The notes under the pieces were generated by a model. The model searched no databases, had not been told where the DNA came from, and saw nothing but the letters and a program-made list of their open reading frames with translations. Of a DNA stretch of 64,000 nt, positions 39,225 to 46,729 are shown one piece after another. The first letter of the stretch is position 1. The number at the start of each line of letters is the position of its first letter. The stretch comes from a virus: positions 18,082 through 82,081 of the IMG/VR virus record IMGVR_UViG_3300049491_000955. The stretch is one strand, 5' to 3'. Both the position numbers and the translations under genes were made by a program.

Positions 39225-40563
39225 CTTCCCATCCTTCAAAATATTCTCGATCCTCTACAATTTCTATTCTTTCCTCATCAGTCATCAGTAAAATCTCTGT
39301 TTTTGTATACACCACATCGCCACAACTGTCCTCAAAAGCAATATCTTCTTGATGTTCTATCTCTTTTTCTTTCCAAGATTCTAATTCCGTCTGTATCCTT
39401 TCCATAAAAATTTCTTTCTCTTCATCTGTTTCTACTCCACAGTAATAGCTAAAGAAATCTTTCTCATCTATAAACCCTCTCGTAGCATAGTTAATAGCCT
39501 CAAACGCCTGATTCAAAACTTCAACTTTCTCTTTCTCTCCTCTCTGATAGTAAGGTTCATAATAATCTTCCAAGTTCATCCCTGACTCTTTCGCTTCTGT
39601 ACTCAACTCAGGTAAAAGTTTTTCCCCTAAATGTGCCAAAGCTACCAGTCTTCTTATGTCTTTTGGAAAAGCTTCCATCATCATTGTTGAAGCAACAGGA
39701 TTATTGTGATCAATGACAATAAAATTTTCCCATTGCTCTGCTGTCATTCTTGTTATCACTTCCATCTCTTGAATTGTCTCTATCAACTTTTCGTGAAAAA
39801 TCTTGTGCAACTTAATATCACACATCAATTTCCTAATCATGTCTCCAAAGTAAATTTGTACCCAAGTCGAATCCATCTGTTCACACTCTTTCTCCGCATG
39901 ATCTGTCAGCCTCAGCCGCTCTTCTCTCATCTGTTTGATCAATCTTCTGTATTCTGCATATATCACATCGTATTTCTCTCTCCATCCCTCTTTAAGCTCC
40001 AATTGTACGTCTACTTGATTGGAATAGTACTGTGTCGCTTCCTTCTCTCTCATCAAGTGATGCTCATAAAGCTTTATATCTTCTTCCAATGCAGCTAATC
40101 TCTGTTCCGTCACTGCTCGATGATCATCTAACTGGATAATTGCAGTGCGATCGCCCCTAAACTTTTGATAGCCTGTCATATCATAAATGTATGCATCTAA
40201 CCCCAACTTGTTTGTCCTTCTAACCGTTTCAATTGCTTGCTCCGTGCATCTCTTCCCTGCTCCTCCTGGCTTGCTGTCAGTATAGTAAGAAAGAACTTCA
40301 CTGGCTAAATCAGATGAAATAATCATTGCTTGCCCCTGTCTCCATTGCTGATCAGAATCAAAATATATTTTTTCAGGGTTCTCAACAAACTCTTGAAAAT
40401 ATTTAGGCATTCTTGGTGTTTTAGCTACTATTTTTTCAATCCAACTGTTTAAAGCTGTATGACTTACTCCAGTAAGATTTGCAAGTTGTCTCAAGCTTAA
40501 TCCTGCTTTCCCTGTTTCTTTTTCAGTAAAAAATCCTTTGCTTTTGTCAAACATTAAAGACAT
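39166..40563 (-). CDS. Long HTH protein, possible phage regulator
   Basis: 465 residues. The N-terminus has an HTH (GLSLRQLANLTGVSHTALNSWIEKIV) and a helical domain (QWRQGQAMIISSDLASEVLSYY, GKRCTEQAIETVRRTNKLGLDAYIYDMTGY) that resembles domains in cyanobacterial phage regulators. Residues ~140-240 are coiled coil. The C-terminal ~200 residues are acidic and helical. A 4-nt gap separates it from the upstream small gene, so they form an operon. DNA-binding is likely; the exact role is unknown. Confidence 0.65.
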   Translation of the reverse strand: MSLMFDKSKGFFTEKETGKAGLSLRQLANLTGVSHTALNSWIEKIVAKTPRMPKYFQEFVENPEKIYFDSDQQWRQGQAMIISSDLASEVLSYYTDSKPGGAGKRCTEQAIETVRRTNKLGLDAYIYDMTGYQKFRGDRTAIIQLDDHRAVTEQRLAALEEDIKLYEHHLMREKEATQYYSNQVDVQLELKEGWREKYDVIYAEYRRLIKQMREERLRLTDHAEKECEQMDSTWVQIYFGDMIRKLMCDIKLHKIFHEKLIETIQEMEVITRMTAEQWENFIVIDHNNPVASTMMMEAFPKDIRRLVALAHLGEKLLPELSTEAKESGMNLEDYYEPYYQRGEKEKVEVLNQAFEAINYATRGFIDEKDFFSYYCGVETDEEKEIFMERIQTELESWKEKEIEHQEDIAFEDSCGDVVYTKTEILLMTDEERIEIVEDREYFEGWEDGKFSGTLERPKIYLDQRN

Positions 40564-40567
40564 AATT

Positions 40568-40780
40568 TTAGACTCCTGTTTTTACTTTGAATTTTGTTTC
40601 TGACGCTAACTGTAATCGATGAGCTTCTAATCCTAGGCGGATTAAGTGCGACATCATTGCTTGATCTGAATCAAAGGAAACTCGTACCGACTGCAAATCT
40701 TCTACCAAATCTAATTCACTTCGATAGGTCAATCTTGGTCGTTTGGCTTCGTAACGAGCTTGGGCTTCTGCTTTACTCAT
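40568..40780 (-). CDS. Small helical protein, possible RHH
   Basis: Start set at MSKAEAQARYEAKRPRLTYR, whose ATG lies 6 nt after a -10 box, so the mRNA is probably leaderless. The segment RLTYRSELDLVEDLQSVRVSFDSDQAMMSHLIRLGLEAHRL could be a regulatory helical domain. 70 residues. It precedes the long HTH gene and may regulate it. Confidence 0.5.
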   Translation of the reverse strand: MSKAEAQARYEAKRPRLTYRSELDLVEDLQSVRVSFDSDQAMMSHLIRLGLEAHRLQLASETKFKVKTGV

Positions 40781-40786
40781 ACCAAT

Positions 40787-40816
40787 ACAATAAATTAATA
40801 AGCACAGACTTGTCAA
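40787..40816 (-). promoter_or_regulatory. Promoter, probably for a leaderless mRNA
   Basis: Minus strand TTGACA (40811-40816) and TATTGT (40787-40792), 18 bp apart. The ATG is only 6 nt beyond the -10. Confidence 0.55.
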
Positions 40817-40831
40817 TACTTTTCTAAAATA

Positions 40832-40915
40832 AATAAAGTTTCCAGTTGGTTTTTAAGATTTCCTTGTTTTCTAATGGTTTCAAGGATCAAATTTTCACCA
40901 ACTGGAAACTTTATT
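40832..40915. repeat. Long inverted repeat with nested hairpin
   Basis: Perfect 19-bp arms (40832-40850, 40897-40915) enclose a 46-nt loop, which itself contains TCCTTG (40861-40866) and CAAGGA (40881-40886). The plus-strand side is followed by a T-rich run. Whether it is a terminator, a mobile-element remnant or a structured RNA is unclear. Confidence 0.6.
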
Positions 40916-40923
40916 GGTTTTTT

Positions 40924-41338
40924 TCTCAAAATTACACTTCAGTTTTTTGTTAAGATTTGTAACAAAAATAGTCAAAATCGCCGTAAGCTTTGCTGTATAT
41001 AACTTGCGTAGAGTATTCATGTATAATAAGTGTATTATAGGACATTGCACTCTCGTCACAGTGATCCTGTATATATAGTCCCTTACGTGACTACTGTTCG
41101 AGCTGATCTTAGTTCAAATGTACTAATAAGAAAAGAGTCGATTTTCAAGATAGATCTTAGAATCCCAAAGATTGCACTCAAAGGCTTACAACTTGGTAGT
41201 CTTCTCCTCAGCAGGCAAGCGGCAAGCTTGGCACAACAGGAATGGCTCAATAGGACTTAGAAGCAACAGACAAGCCTTGCTGGGCAAAATAAACGCAGTA
41301 GAGACGCTGATTAATCGCAGACTGCTATCTGAAAGCTG
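40924..41338. other. Non-coding region with a TGTCACAG-type site
   Basis: No gene recognised. It contains GTCACAGTGATCCTGTATA at 41055-41073, which matches the inverted-repeat arm at 2142-2161, followed by an imperfect inverted partner. The 76-residue frame at 41030-41260 is not convincing. Confidence 0.45.
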
Positions 41339-41716
41339 ACCAACTACTGTTCCACTGCCAGAATTCTGCTAGTTTACCCAAGAGATTTTGAGGATGTTTG
41401 AGGATGAACGCATTACCTGGCATACATTACAGGTAACTAACTTTAGAAAAATTTGACTAGTGTGACGGGCAAATAGCTCGTAATTGAGTTGGGGCGATCG
41501 CCTAACCGACTACTGTGACATCGCCAGAATTCTGCCAAGTTACCCAAGAGATTTTGAGGATGTTTGGAGATGAACGCATTAGCTGGCATACATTCCAGGC
41601 GACTAACTTTAGAAAAATTTGACTAGTGTGACAGGAGAAGACTGGGGAATTTGGTTGGAGCGATCGCTTGACCAACTACTGTTCCACTGCCAGAATTCTG
41701 CCCGTCACAGTAGTCA
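41339..41716. repeat. Tandem array, 166-bp period
   Basis: The AGAATTCTGC element recurs at 41360, 41526 and 41692, giving a period of exactly 166 bp, with two full units and the start of a third. Units share AGAGATTTTGAGGATG, GATGAACGCATTA and GACTAGTGTGAC. The units differ by scattered substitutions. A further partial copy lies beyond the homing endonuclease gene at 42676-42738. Confidence 0.7.
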
Positions 41717-41739
41717 GTTTGAAAAATTTTACAAAAGTA

Positions 41740-41769
41740 TTGCCACAAGTAAGACAATAGTGATAAAGT
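41740..41769 (+). promoter_or_regulatory. Promoter, TTGCCA class
   Basis: TTGCCA (41740-41745), 18-bp spacer, TAAAGT (41764-41769), about 30 nt before the ATG at 41798. Confidence 0.5.
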
Positions 41770-41797
41770 AAAAAGATAAAGAGCAAAAAGAGCAGAG

Positions 41798-42682
41798 ATG
41801 ACTATTTATTTTGTACAAAACGAAAGAACAAAAAGCATAAAGATTGGATATACCAAAGGTAATTCTTCGGATCGATTAAGAACACTTCAAACAGCGTCTT
41901 GCGAAAAACTTTGTTTATTAAGTCAGATAGAAGGGGATATATTTTTAGAGAAACAATTGCATATTTTATGTATTGATTATCAAATTATGCTTGAGTGGTT
42001 TAAACCAGAATGTTTGTCTGCTTGTGAAAATTTTCTTAAAAAGCCAATAATCTTATGTTGTTATGAATTTGAAAAAGATTCTAGCTCAAATATTAGACCA
42101 AAAGAGAAATTCAGAAGAACTAGAACAAGTAGAATAACTAGAGAAATGATGGACAAAAGTTTATTTAGTTTAGAGCAAGCTGGATTTGTCGAAGTTTTGG
42201 GTTACGAAGGTCTGTATTCTATAAATAAAAAAGGAAATCTTTTCTCTCATAAAACTCAGATATGGATGAAAGGATGTCAAAGATCTGATGGTTGCATGTG
42301 GGTTGGACTAACAAATTCTTCTGGTGTAACGAATAATCACAGAATCGCCAGACTGGTTTTATCAACTTTTGTTGAGCCTCGTCCTAAAGGCGATAGAATC
42401 ATTCACCTTGATGGAAACACACTTAACAACAACCTAGAAAACTTATCTTGGTGCTTTGGTGCTTTTATTCCTTGTTCTTTACCAGGTGGATCAAAAAGAA
42501 GGAATCACGATACAGATCGACTAACAGATCAAGACGTTAGAGACGTTTTTTGGTTTGTCAGTACGAATGTACCTCGAAAAGAAATTGCAATTATGTATGG
42601 GATAACAGAACGGCACGTTTCCAATATTCAGGCTGGAAGAAGACGCTCCAAAGCTTTAGCAGGAATACATTCTTTTGGTTGA
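41798..42682 (+). CDS. Homing-endonuclease-like fusion: T5orf172 + NUMOD4/HNH
   Basis: Residues 1-85 form a T5orf172 domain (TIYFVQNERTKSIKIGYTKG, E in FLEKQLHILC, LEWFKP). Residues ~125-225 form a NUMOD4-HNH unit (VEVLGYEGLYSINKKGNLFSH, then NHRIARLVLSTFVEPRPKG, IHLDGNTLNNNLENLSW). The C-terminal ~55 residues hold an HTH of the intron-nuclease type (LTDQDVRDVFWFVSTNVPRKEIAIMYGITERHVSNIQAGRR). Two different nuclease folds in one chain is unusual. It is flanked by copies of the tandem repeat and is probably mobile. Confidence 0.8.
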   Translation: MTIYFVQNERTKSIKIGYTKGNSSDRLRTLQTASCEKLCLLSQIEGDIFLEKQLHILCIDYQIMLEWFKPECLSACENFLKKPIILCCYEFEKDSSSNIRPKEKFRRTRTSRITREMMDKSLFSLEQAGFVEVLGYEGLYSINKKGNLFSHKTQIWMKGCQRSDGCMWVGLTNSSGVTNNHRIARLVLSTFVEPRPKGDRIIHLDGNTLNNNLENLSWCFGAFIPCSLPGGSKRRNHDTDRLTDQDVRDVFWFVSTNVPRKEIAIMYGITERHVSNIQAGRRRSKALAGIHSFG

Positions 42683-42738
42683 GTTGGGGTGATCGCTTGA
42701 CCAACTATTGTTTCACTGCCAAAATTCTGCTTGTCACA
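42676..42738. repeat. Partial copy of the 166-bp array unit downstream of the nuclease gene
   Basis: The block GATCGCTTGACCAACTA.TGTT.CACTGCC.AAATTCTGC matches 41660-41701 closely and is followed by a GTCAC motif as upstream. The nuclease gene therefore sits between direct repeats. Confidence 0.65.
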
Positions 42739-42765
42739 AAGCTTGGCAAGACAGTTAAGACATTA

Positions 42766-42872
42766 AAATATCTTATGCAGACATCTATTCACATAAGATA
42801 TTTGTCTTGTATAATAAAAAGTGGTTTAAGCATTTCCACCGCAGATGTTAGCAATAGCATCTGTTTTTTTTG
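42766..42872 (+). promoter_or_regulatory. Possible attenuator or small RNA leader
   Basis: A 12-bp inverted repeat (42766-42777, 42792-42803) precedes TATAAT (42810-42815). The predicted short transcript contains a GTGG/CCAC hairpin (42821-42839) and then a terminator (CAGATG 42842-42847, CATCTG 42858-42863, T8). The downstream gene starts 39 nt later. Confidence 0.5.
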
Positions 42873-42910
42873 TAAAATTATAGAGAGAGGTTTTGTTTTT
42901 GAGCAAACAG

Positions 42911-43597
42911 ATGAAAGAGCACTTAATAGAGAATTGGCTTATCTCTTCTAACGCAAGGCATTTTGATTTTGATCGGAATCAAATCAACCCCAAAAGTCTG
43001 CGAATGTTTTTAAATCTGTTATTGGCAACTGTGACAAAAAGACTTGACGTTTTAGAACAAGAAGTAGAAATTGCTGAAGCAATGCTTCTTGGAATAGATA
43101 AAGATTTAGCTCTTTTTGGAAATAGATTGCTTCAGCGATTTTTCAAAGATCTAAGGTTAGAAGAAGATTTGTATATAGGGTATTGCGATTTTCTGTTTTT
43201 TTCAGTAGAGAAAGCGATCAAATCTAAAACCTATAGTTATTTAGGGGAATTGATTTTAAGTACAGATGAGTGCAAGAAATGGCGAAAAGATATAAAAGAA
43301 AAGAGTACTGAAATTGATTTGATAATGGGCTGGCAACATCCGCTAAGTCGAGATAAAATCATTAATGGTAGTCAGTTCTTAAACAGTTGGGCTTACGCTT
43401 CTCTTTTTGCTGGATTGGCAGCGAAAAGATTGAAGACAGGTAATTCAGACAAAGCAGTTCACAGACTTATTCAAATGGGCGTGCTGAGAATAGAAGAGGC
43501 TTACACTCGACTGGCCTGCTGTAAATATTTGGATTCAGAATATTTGGAGCTACTGGAGGAGATTCAGCAAAAGCTTCAAGATCAAGTTTCTCGTTAA
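42911..43597 (+). CDS. Hypothetical protein, helical
   Basis: Start set at MKEHLIENWLISSNARHFDF; the frame opens at a TTG at 42893. About 228 residues, almost entirely helical, with LRMFLNLLLATVTKRLDVLEQEVEIAEAMLL and a C-terminal GVLRIEEAYTRLACCKYLDSEYLELLEEIQ. No family is recognised. Possibly under attenuation control. Confidence 0.55.
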   Translation: MKEHLIENWLISSNARHFDFDRNQINPKSLRMFLNLLLATVTKRLDVLEQEVEIAEAMLLGIDKDLALFGNRLLQRFFKDLRLEEDLYIGYCDFLFFSVEKAIKSKTYSYLGELILSTDECKKWRKDIKEKSTEIDLIMGWQHPLSRDKIINGSQFLNSWAYASLFAGLAAKRLKTGNSDKAVHRLIQMGVLRIEEAYTRLACCKYLDSEYLELLEEIQQKLQDQVSR

Positions 43598-43611
43598 TTA
43601 TAAGCAAAGTG

Positions 43612-43640
43612 TTGCGAGTAGTCTTACAATGGAGTATAGT
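43612..43640 (+). promoter_or_regulatory. Promoter, TTGCGA class
   Basis: TTGCGA (43612-43617), then GTAGT, 17-bp spacer, TATAGT (43635-43640). The -10 overlaps the first codons of the longest frame, so the gene must start further in. Confidence 0.65.
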
Positions 43641-43664
43641 AGAGATGAAGTAAAAAAGAAAAAA

Positions 43665-44135
43665 ATGTTAGAACGAAAGATAGATACAAGACCGAGAGAT
43701 TCTTTAGGTCGTTTAGTGCCAACAAATAACGCTAAAAAAGCAATTAATTTTAAGTTAAAACCAGATGTATTTGATTGGCTAAAAACAAAGCTTAGCTATA
43801 CAACTTATGTAGAGAGCTTGGTTATTCAAGCAAAAACAGAAGAAGAAATGAATTCTTCTGTTAAAATTAATTATTTTGCTGAAAAACTAGCGAAAGTTTT
43901 TGAAGAATTTAAGGTAGTTGAAGAAAGCGAAGAATGGACTGATAATCTGCAAAAACTATTAGAAAAATTAAGAGATTACCGCGTAAAAGTTGCGATTAAT
44001 AATTTCGATTCTTCTCAAGTGTTTTGCCCAGATTGTGGTAGCGACAAACTGACGAAAGATGGTACAACTCTTGTAAAAGATGAGCAGCATCAAAGATACA
44101 AATGTAAAGAGTGCCAAACAAAATTTACTTTTTAA
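43665..44135 (+). CDS. Regulator-like protein with C-terminal zinc ribbon
   Basis: Start set at MLERKIDTRPRDSLGR because the upstream ATG lies in the promoter. The middle (AINFKLKPDVFDWLKTKLSYTTYVESLVIQAK) could be an RHH-like DNA-binding segment. The C-terminus has a zinc ribbon (FCPDCGSDKLTKDG ... YKCKECQTKF), with two CxxC pairs of the kind found in IS1 InsA and other transposon-linked proteins. About 156 residues. No catalytic domain is present. Confidence 0.6.
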   Translation: MLERKIDTRPRDSLGRLVPTNNAKKAINFKLKPDVFDWLKTKLSYTTYVESLVIQAKTEEEMNSSVKINYFAEKLAKVFEEFKVVEESEEWTDNLQKLLEKLRDYRVKVAINNFDSSQVFCPDCGSDKLTKDGTTLVKDEQHQRYKCKECQTKFTF

Positions 44136-44168
44136 AAAAAGCGGCTTCTTTTTGAAGCCGCTTTTTTT
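44134..44168. terminator. Bidirectional terminator
   Basis: GCGGCTTC/GAAGCCGC stem with A7 before and T7 after, between convergent genes. Confidence 0.85.
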
Positions 44169-45063
44169 ATGCATTTATTCTGCCGATTGCTTGCTGAAAA
44201 GTATACATTATTTGGTAGTCTGCTAAAGCTTGCGCGGATGTCAAGCCTTGTCCTATACTATATCCGCCAGCGTTCCAATAAGAATATTGAACTATTCCGC
44301 TACTATCATTGTGAGCGAACAGATATATGGACATATCAGTTAAAGCAGCAGAAGCAAAAGCAGTATCAACTCCTTGATTTATTCCGTTATAATAAATAGT
44401 TCCATTGTTGACAGCTATATTGGAACCCATTAATTGTCCTTGCAAAAGAAAAGAATTTTCGTATAAACCTGCCGCAGATCCAGCGATACCAATATTATAT
44501 TCCCATCTATTGGCAGCAGTATTGTGCCGCATAAAGAATCTATTGTTTGAGGCATTTGTACCTCCCAAAAGAGTTTTTACTGTTGTATTTCCTTGCATTA
44601 CGCTAGTGTTCATGCCATAGACAGAAAGATGGCAATCAGTAATATTTCCACCTGGAATGTGTGATAAAGGAATAAATCCTGTTTGTAGATGTTTAAAAGC
44701 ACTGCTGTTTGCTTTTAGTCCTCCAGTTTCACTGTAATCACCTTCAACGAAATTGACATTTGTTAGTTTACTTTGAACGCCTGCGGGGTATTTCAGTTTT
44801 ATCAAAGATGCATTCAGACTATTTCCGCAGAACAATCCTTTTTCTTGAATTCGATTCCATATTCCAGCTTGCTTGTAGGAAATTACTAATTTGTTGACAG
44901 CGTTTAAAGTCTTAACGCTTATTGTTCCTCCGTCAGCAATAATTCTATCTCTGTAATCAATAACTTCTGTGTCATAGACTATTGCTTGGGATGCATTACT
45001 TGCAATATGTTTTGTTCTACTTCCTGGCATATTTTTAGGGTTTTCGTTTATCCAGTTTATCAA
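44167..45063 (-). CDS. Probable tail fibre protein
   Basis: 298 residues, beta-rich, with a pattern seen in phage fibre tips (LFCGNSLNASLIKLKYPAG, then FFMRHNTAANRWEYNIGIAGSAAGLYENSFLLQG, and GTIYYNGINQGVDTAFAS, IYLFAHNDSSG). The latter half resembles a lectin/laminin-like surface domain of virion proteins. The TTG start overlaps the preceding stop; ATG 45030 (MPGSRTKH) is an alternative start. It is coupled to the following minus-strand structural gene. Confidence 0.6.
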   Translation of the reverse strand: MINWINENPKNMPGSRTKHIASNASQAIVYDTEVIDYRDRIIADGGTISVKTLNAVNKLVISYKQAGIWNRIQEKGLFCGNSLNASLIKLKYPAGVQSKLTNVNFVEGDYSETGGLKANSSAFKHLQTGFIPLSHIPGGNITDCHLSVYGMNTSVMQGNTTVKTLLGGTNASNNRFFMRHNTAANRWEYNIGIAGSAAGLYENSFLLQGQLMGSNIAVNNGTIYYNGINQGVDTAFASAALTDMSIYLFAHNDSSGIVQYSYWNAGGYSIGQGLTSAQALADYQIMYTFQQAIGRINA

Positions 45064-45539
45064 ATAGATGCTTCTGTATAGATAGAAACACTAAAAGTTT
45101 GATCTGCATTTGGTGTAAAAGCAGATCTAGATTCAAGCAGTCCAAACAAAGCAGCTTGAGCATAGTTTGGACTGATTTGTAAAAATCTTCCAAAACTTCC
45201 TTCACAAGAAGCAAAATTTCCACTCTGTTTCCAGTCGGTAAAATCAATAACTCCAACAGGAGAAACATTCATTGTTAAGGGTAAATTGTCTACAGCTAAA
45301 AGAGTGCTAGCTGTTAGAGACAGATGTAATCTTAACGCTTCAATATGTGAAGATTTATTGGTAACCAAATATACTCGTGACAAGTAAATACCAAGTGGAT
45401 AGACTGACACAGGGAAATTTAAGCTTCTGGTAACAGTTGGAGAAATCACGTCTCCAATGGAGTAAGCCGTAGTATCTGATGGACGATTAAAGGTGTCAAC
45501 AGAAGTACCAAGATCGTAACAGCGTTTAATAGGAGTCAT
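45060..45539 (-). CDS. Virion-associated or fibre protein
   Basis: Start set at MTPIKRCYDLGTSVDTFNRP. Beta-rich 159-residue protein (SIGDVISPTVTRSLNFPVSV, YLSRVYLVTNKSSHIEALRLHL, PVGVIDFTDWKQSGNFASCEGSF). It resembles the small DUF-type proteins found in phage tail fibre operons. A minus-strand TATAAT lies at 45564-45569, so it heads the two-gene operon. Confidence 0.55.
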   Translation of the reverse strand: MTPIKRCYDLGTSVDTFNRPSDTTAYSIGDVISPTVTRSLNFPVSVYPLGIYLSRVYLVTNKSSHIEALRLHLSLTASTLLAVDNLPLTMNVSPVGVIDFTDWKQSGNFASCEGSFGRFLQISPNYAQAALFGLLESRSAFTPNADQTFSVSIYTEASI

Positions 45540-45584
45540 AATAATCACTAAAAAGATCACAATATTATACTACATTTCGTCTTT

Positions 45585-45635
45585 GTTTTTATGCAAAACA
45601 AAGTAAATCAATTTAAATTTGTTTTGCATAAAAAC
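45585..45635. repeat. 18-bp perfect inverted repeat
   Basis: Arms 45585-45602 and 45618-45635 are exact inverted copies around a 15-base loop in the intergenic region. There is no T-run directly after it. It may be an operator, or may end transcription weakly. Confidence 0.55.
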
Positions 45636-45717
45636 AGGAACTTTCTTTTTATTTTCTCTTCAGTATTCTTTCTTTTTAATAATAATTTTTGTGGCATCAT
45701 TTAGCTCTGTCTAGGTA

Positions 45718-45772
45718 CTTGACTAAGAAGAACAGATTACATACTATGTAATCTCTACCCTTTGAAGTTAAG
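45718..45772 (+). promoter_or_regulatory. Structured leader before the helical gene
   Basis: CTTGACT (45718-45724) can pair with AGTTAAG (45766-45772) with one G-U pair, enclosing a perfect 9-bp hairpin (arms 45734-45742 and 45746-45754). The ATG follows 12 nt later. The plan (outer helix, inner hairpin, short tail, start) is the same as for the modular family leaders. Confidence 0.4.
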
Positions 45773-45783
45773 TGTTAGCAATC

Positions 45784-46278
45784 ATGTCAGCTAGTTTTTC
45801 ACAAGTTTTAGATCAGGCACAAAAGAACGTAGCCACTGCGACAAATCAGCAAAAAGAAATAAACATTTTGGCTGCTCATTTAAGTAGAGTTAAAGCGGAT
45901 ATATTGAGTGGATATAAAAAAGCCAGCAATGTTAACGGCAGTGCTGGCTTAGCATATTTAAATGAAATAAAATTCTTTCTTGAGGATATATCTAATGGAA
46001 CTTTAGATATATCAAAGTTTCAGGCAGAGGAAAAAGAAATTAATTTACTGAAAAACACAATCAAGGTCAGGCTAGGCTTTGGCTCCATACATAGACCTAA
46101 GAAAACTACCATAAAGAACAAGCTTCTAAGTGAATTGAAGGTGCTTCCTTTAGGCTCTATTGAACTTGAAAAAGCTTCTCTTCTTCTTGTTAAGATGTTT
46201 GAGTCTGGGATGCATGAGGAGATCTTCTGGGCGATCGCCAAAGAAATTTTAGAGATAGTTGACTCAGTTAAAGTGTGA
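45784..46278 (+). CDS. Hypothetical helical protein
   Basis: Start set at the ATG (MSASFSQVLDQAQKNVATATNQ); the GTG at 45772 is part of a possible leader helix. 164 residues, helical, with a C-terminal PLGSIELEKASLLLVKMFESGMHEEIFWAIAKEILEIV. No family is recognised. Ended by a strong terminator shared with the convergent gene. Confidence 0.6.
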   Translation: MSASFSQVLDQAQKNVATATNQQKEINILAAHLSRVKADILSGYKKASNVNGSAGLAYLNEIKFFLEDISNGTLDISKFQAEEKEINLLKNTIKVRLGFGSIHRPKKTTIKNKLLSELKVLPLGSIELEKASLLLVKMFESGMHEEIFWAIAKEILEIVDSVKV

Positions 46279-46306
46279 TTTTGAAGATTTCAAAGAGTTT
46301 AGTTCA

Positions 46307-46357
46307 CTATAGTGAAGTCTCTTTTATTCTTGCTGAAATAAAGAGACTTCACTATAG
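46307..46357. terminator. Bidirectional terminator, 18-bp stem
   Basis: Perfect 18-bp arms (46307-46324, 46340-46357) with T- and A-rich edges, between convergent genes. Confidence 0.8.
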
Positions 46358-46365
46358 TTTTGGTA

Positions 46366-46623
46366 TTAAGGGGTGTCACCCCTCACAGTGTATGGAATTT
46401 TTTGTGATATGGAGCGAAGGTCGGGTTTATCTTCTTCGGTGAAAGAAGGCTTGCACTCAATTTCAAATTTTAATTCTACTTTTTTTATCAAAATACTTGC
46501 CAGATAAATAGCTTCATCGGCTAAGGCGTAAGGAGGAGTCTTTTTGTTTTTTGGACTGGCTACCAATCCTTGTAGAATTCTGCTGGCAACTTCTAAAAAT
46601 TGGCTCTGTGAATCTTGATTCAT
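46366..46623 (-). CDS. Small hypothetical protein, 85 residues
   Basis: Helical N-terminus (SQSQFLEVASRILQGLVASPKNKKTPPYALADEAIYLASILIKK) with a polar, acidic C-terminus. It is divergent from the first tandem modular gene, whose promoter overlaps its upstream region. No family is recognised. Confidence 0.5.
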   Translation of the reverse strand: MNQDSQSQFLEVASRILQGLVASPKNKKTPPYALADEAIYLASILIKKVELKFEIECKPSFTEEDKPDLRSISQKIPYTVRGDTP

Positions 46624-46631
46624 TGCAGATA

Positions 46632-46729
46632 TGCTAGAATATTTTGATACCCAGTAAAGCAGGATCTGCTGATAACATTTCCTGCCTTGATTTCACTGGG
46701 ACTTACCTAACTAACAGGCAAGCATATTT
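46632..46729 (+). promoter_or_regulatory. Promoter and structured leader, tandem copy 1
   Basis: Extended -10 TGCTAGAAT (46632-46640); outer helix CCCAGT (46650-46655) / ACTGGG (46695-46700); inner hairpin GCAGGA (46659-46664) / TCCTGC (46680-46685); conserved ACTTACCT and GGCAAGC before the ATG. Confidence 0.65.

Noticed and set aside
41030-41260. 76-residue frame in the repeat region
   Set aside because: It spans a GTCACAG site and has no ribosome site or recognisable domain.
41339-41716. CRISPR array
   Set aside because: The units are 166 bp long with only two and a half copies, and no short repeat with variable spacers.
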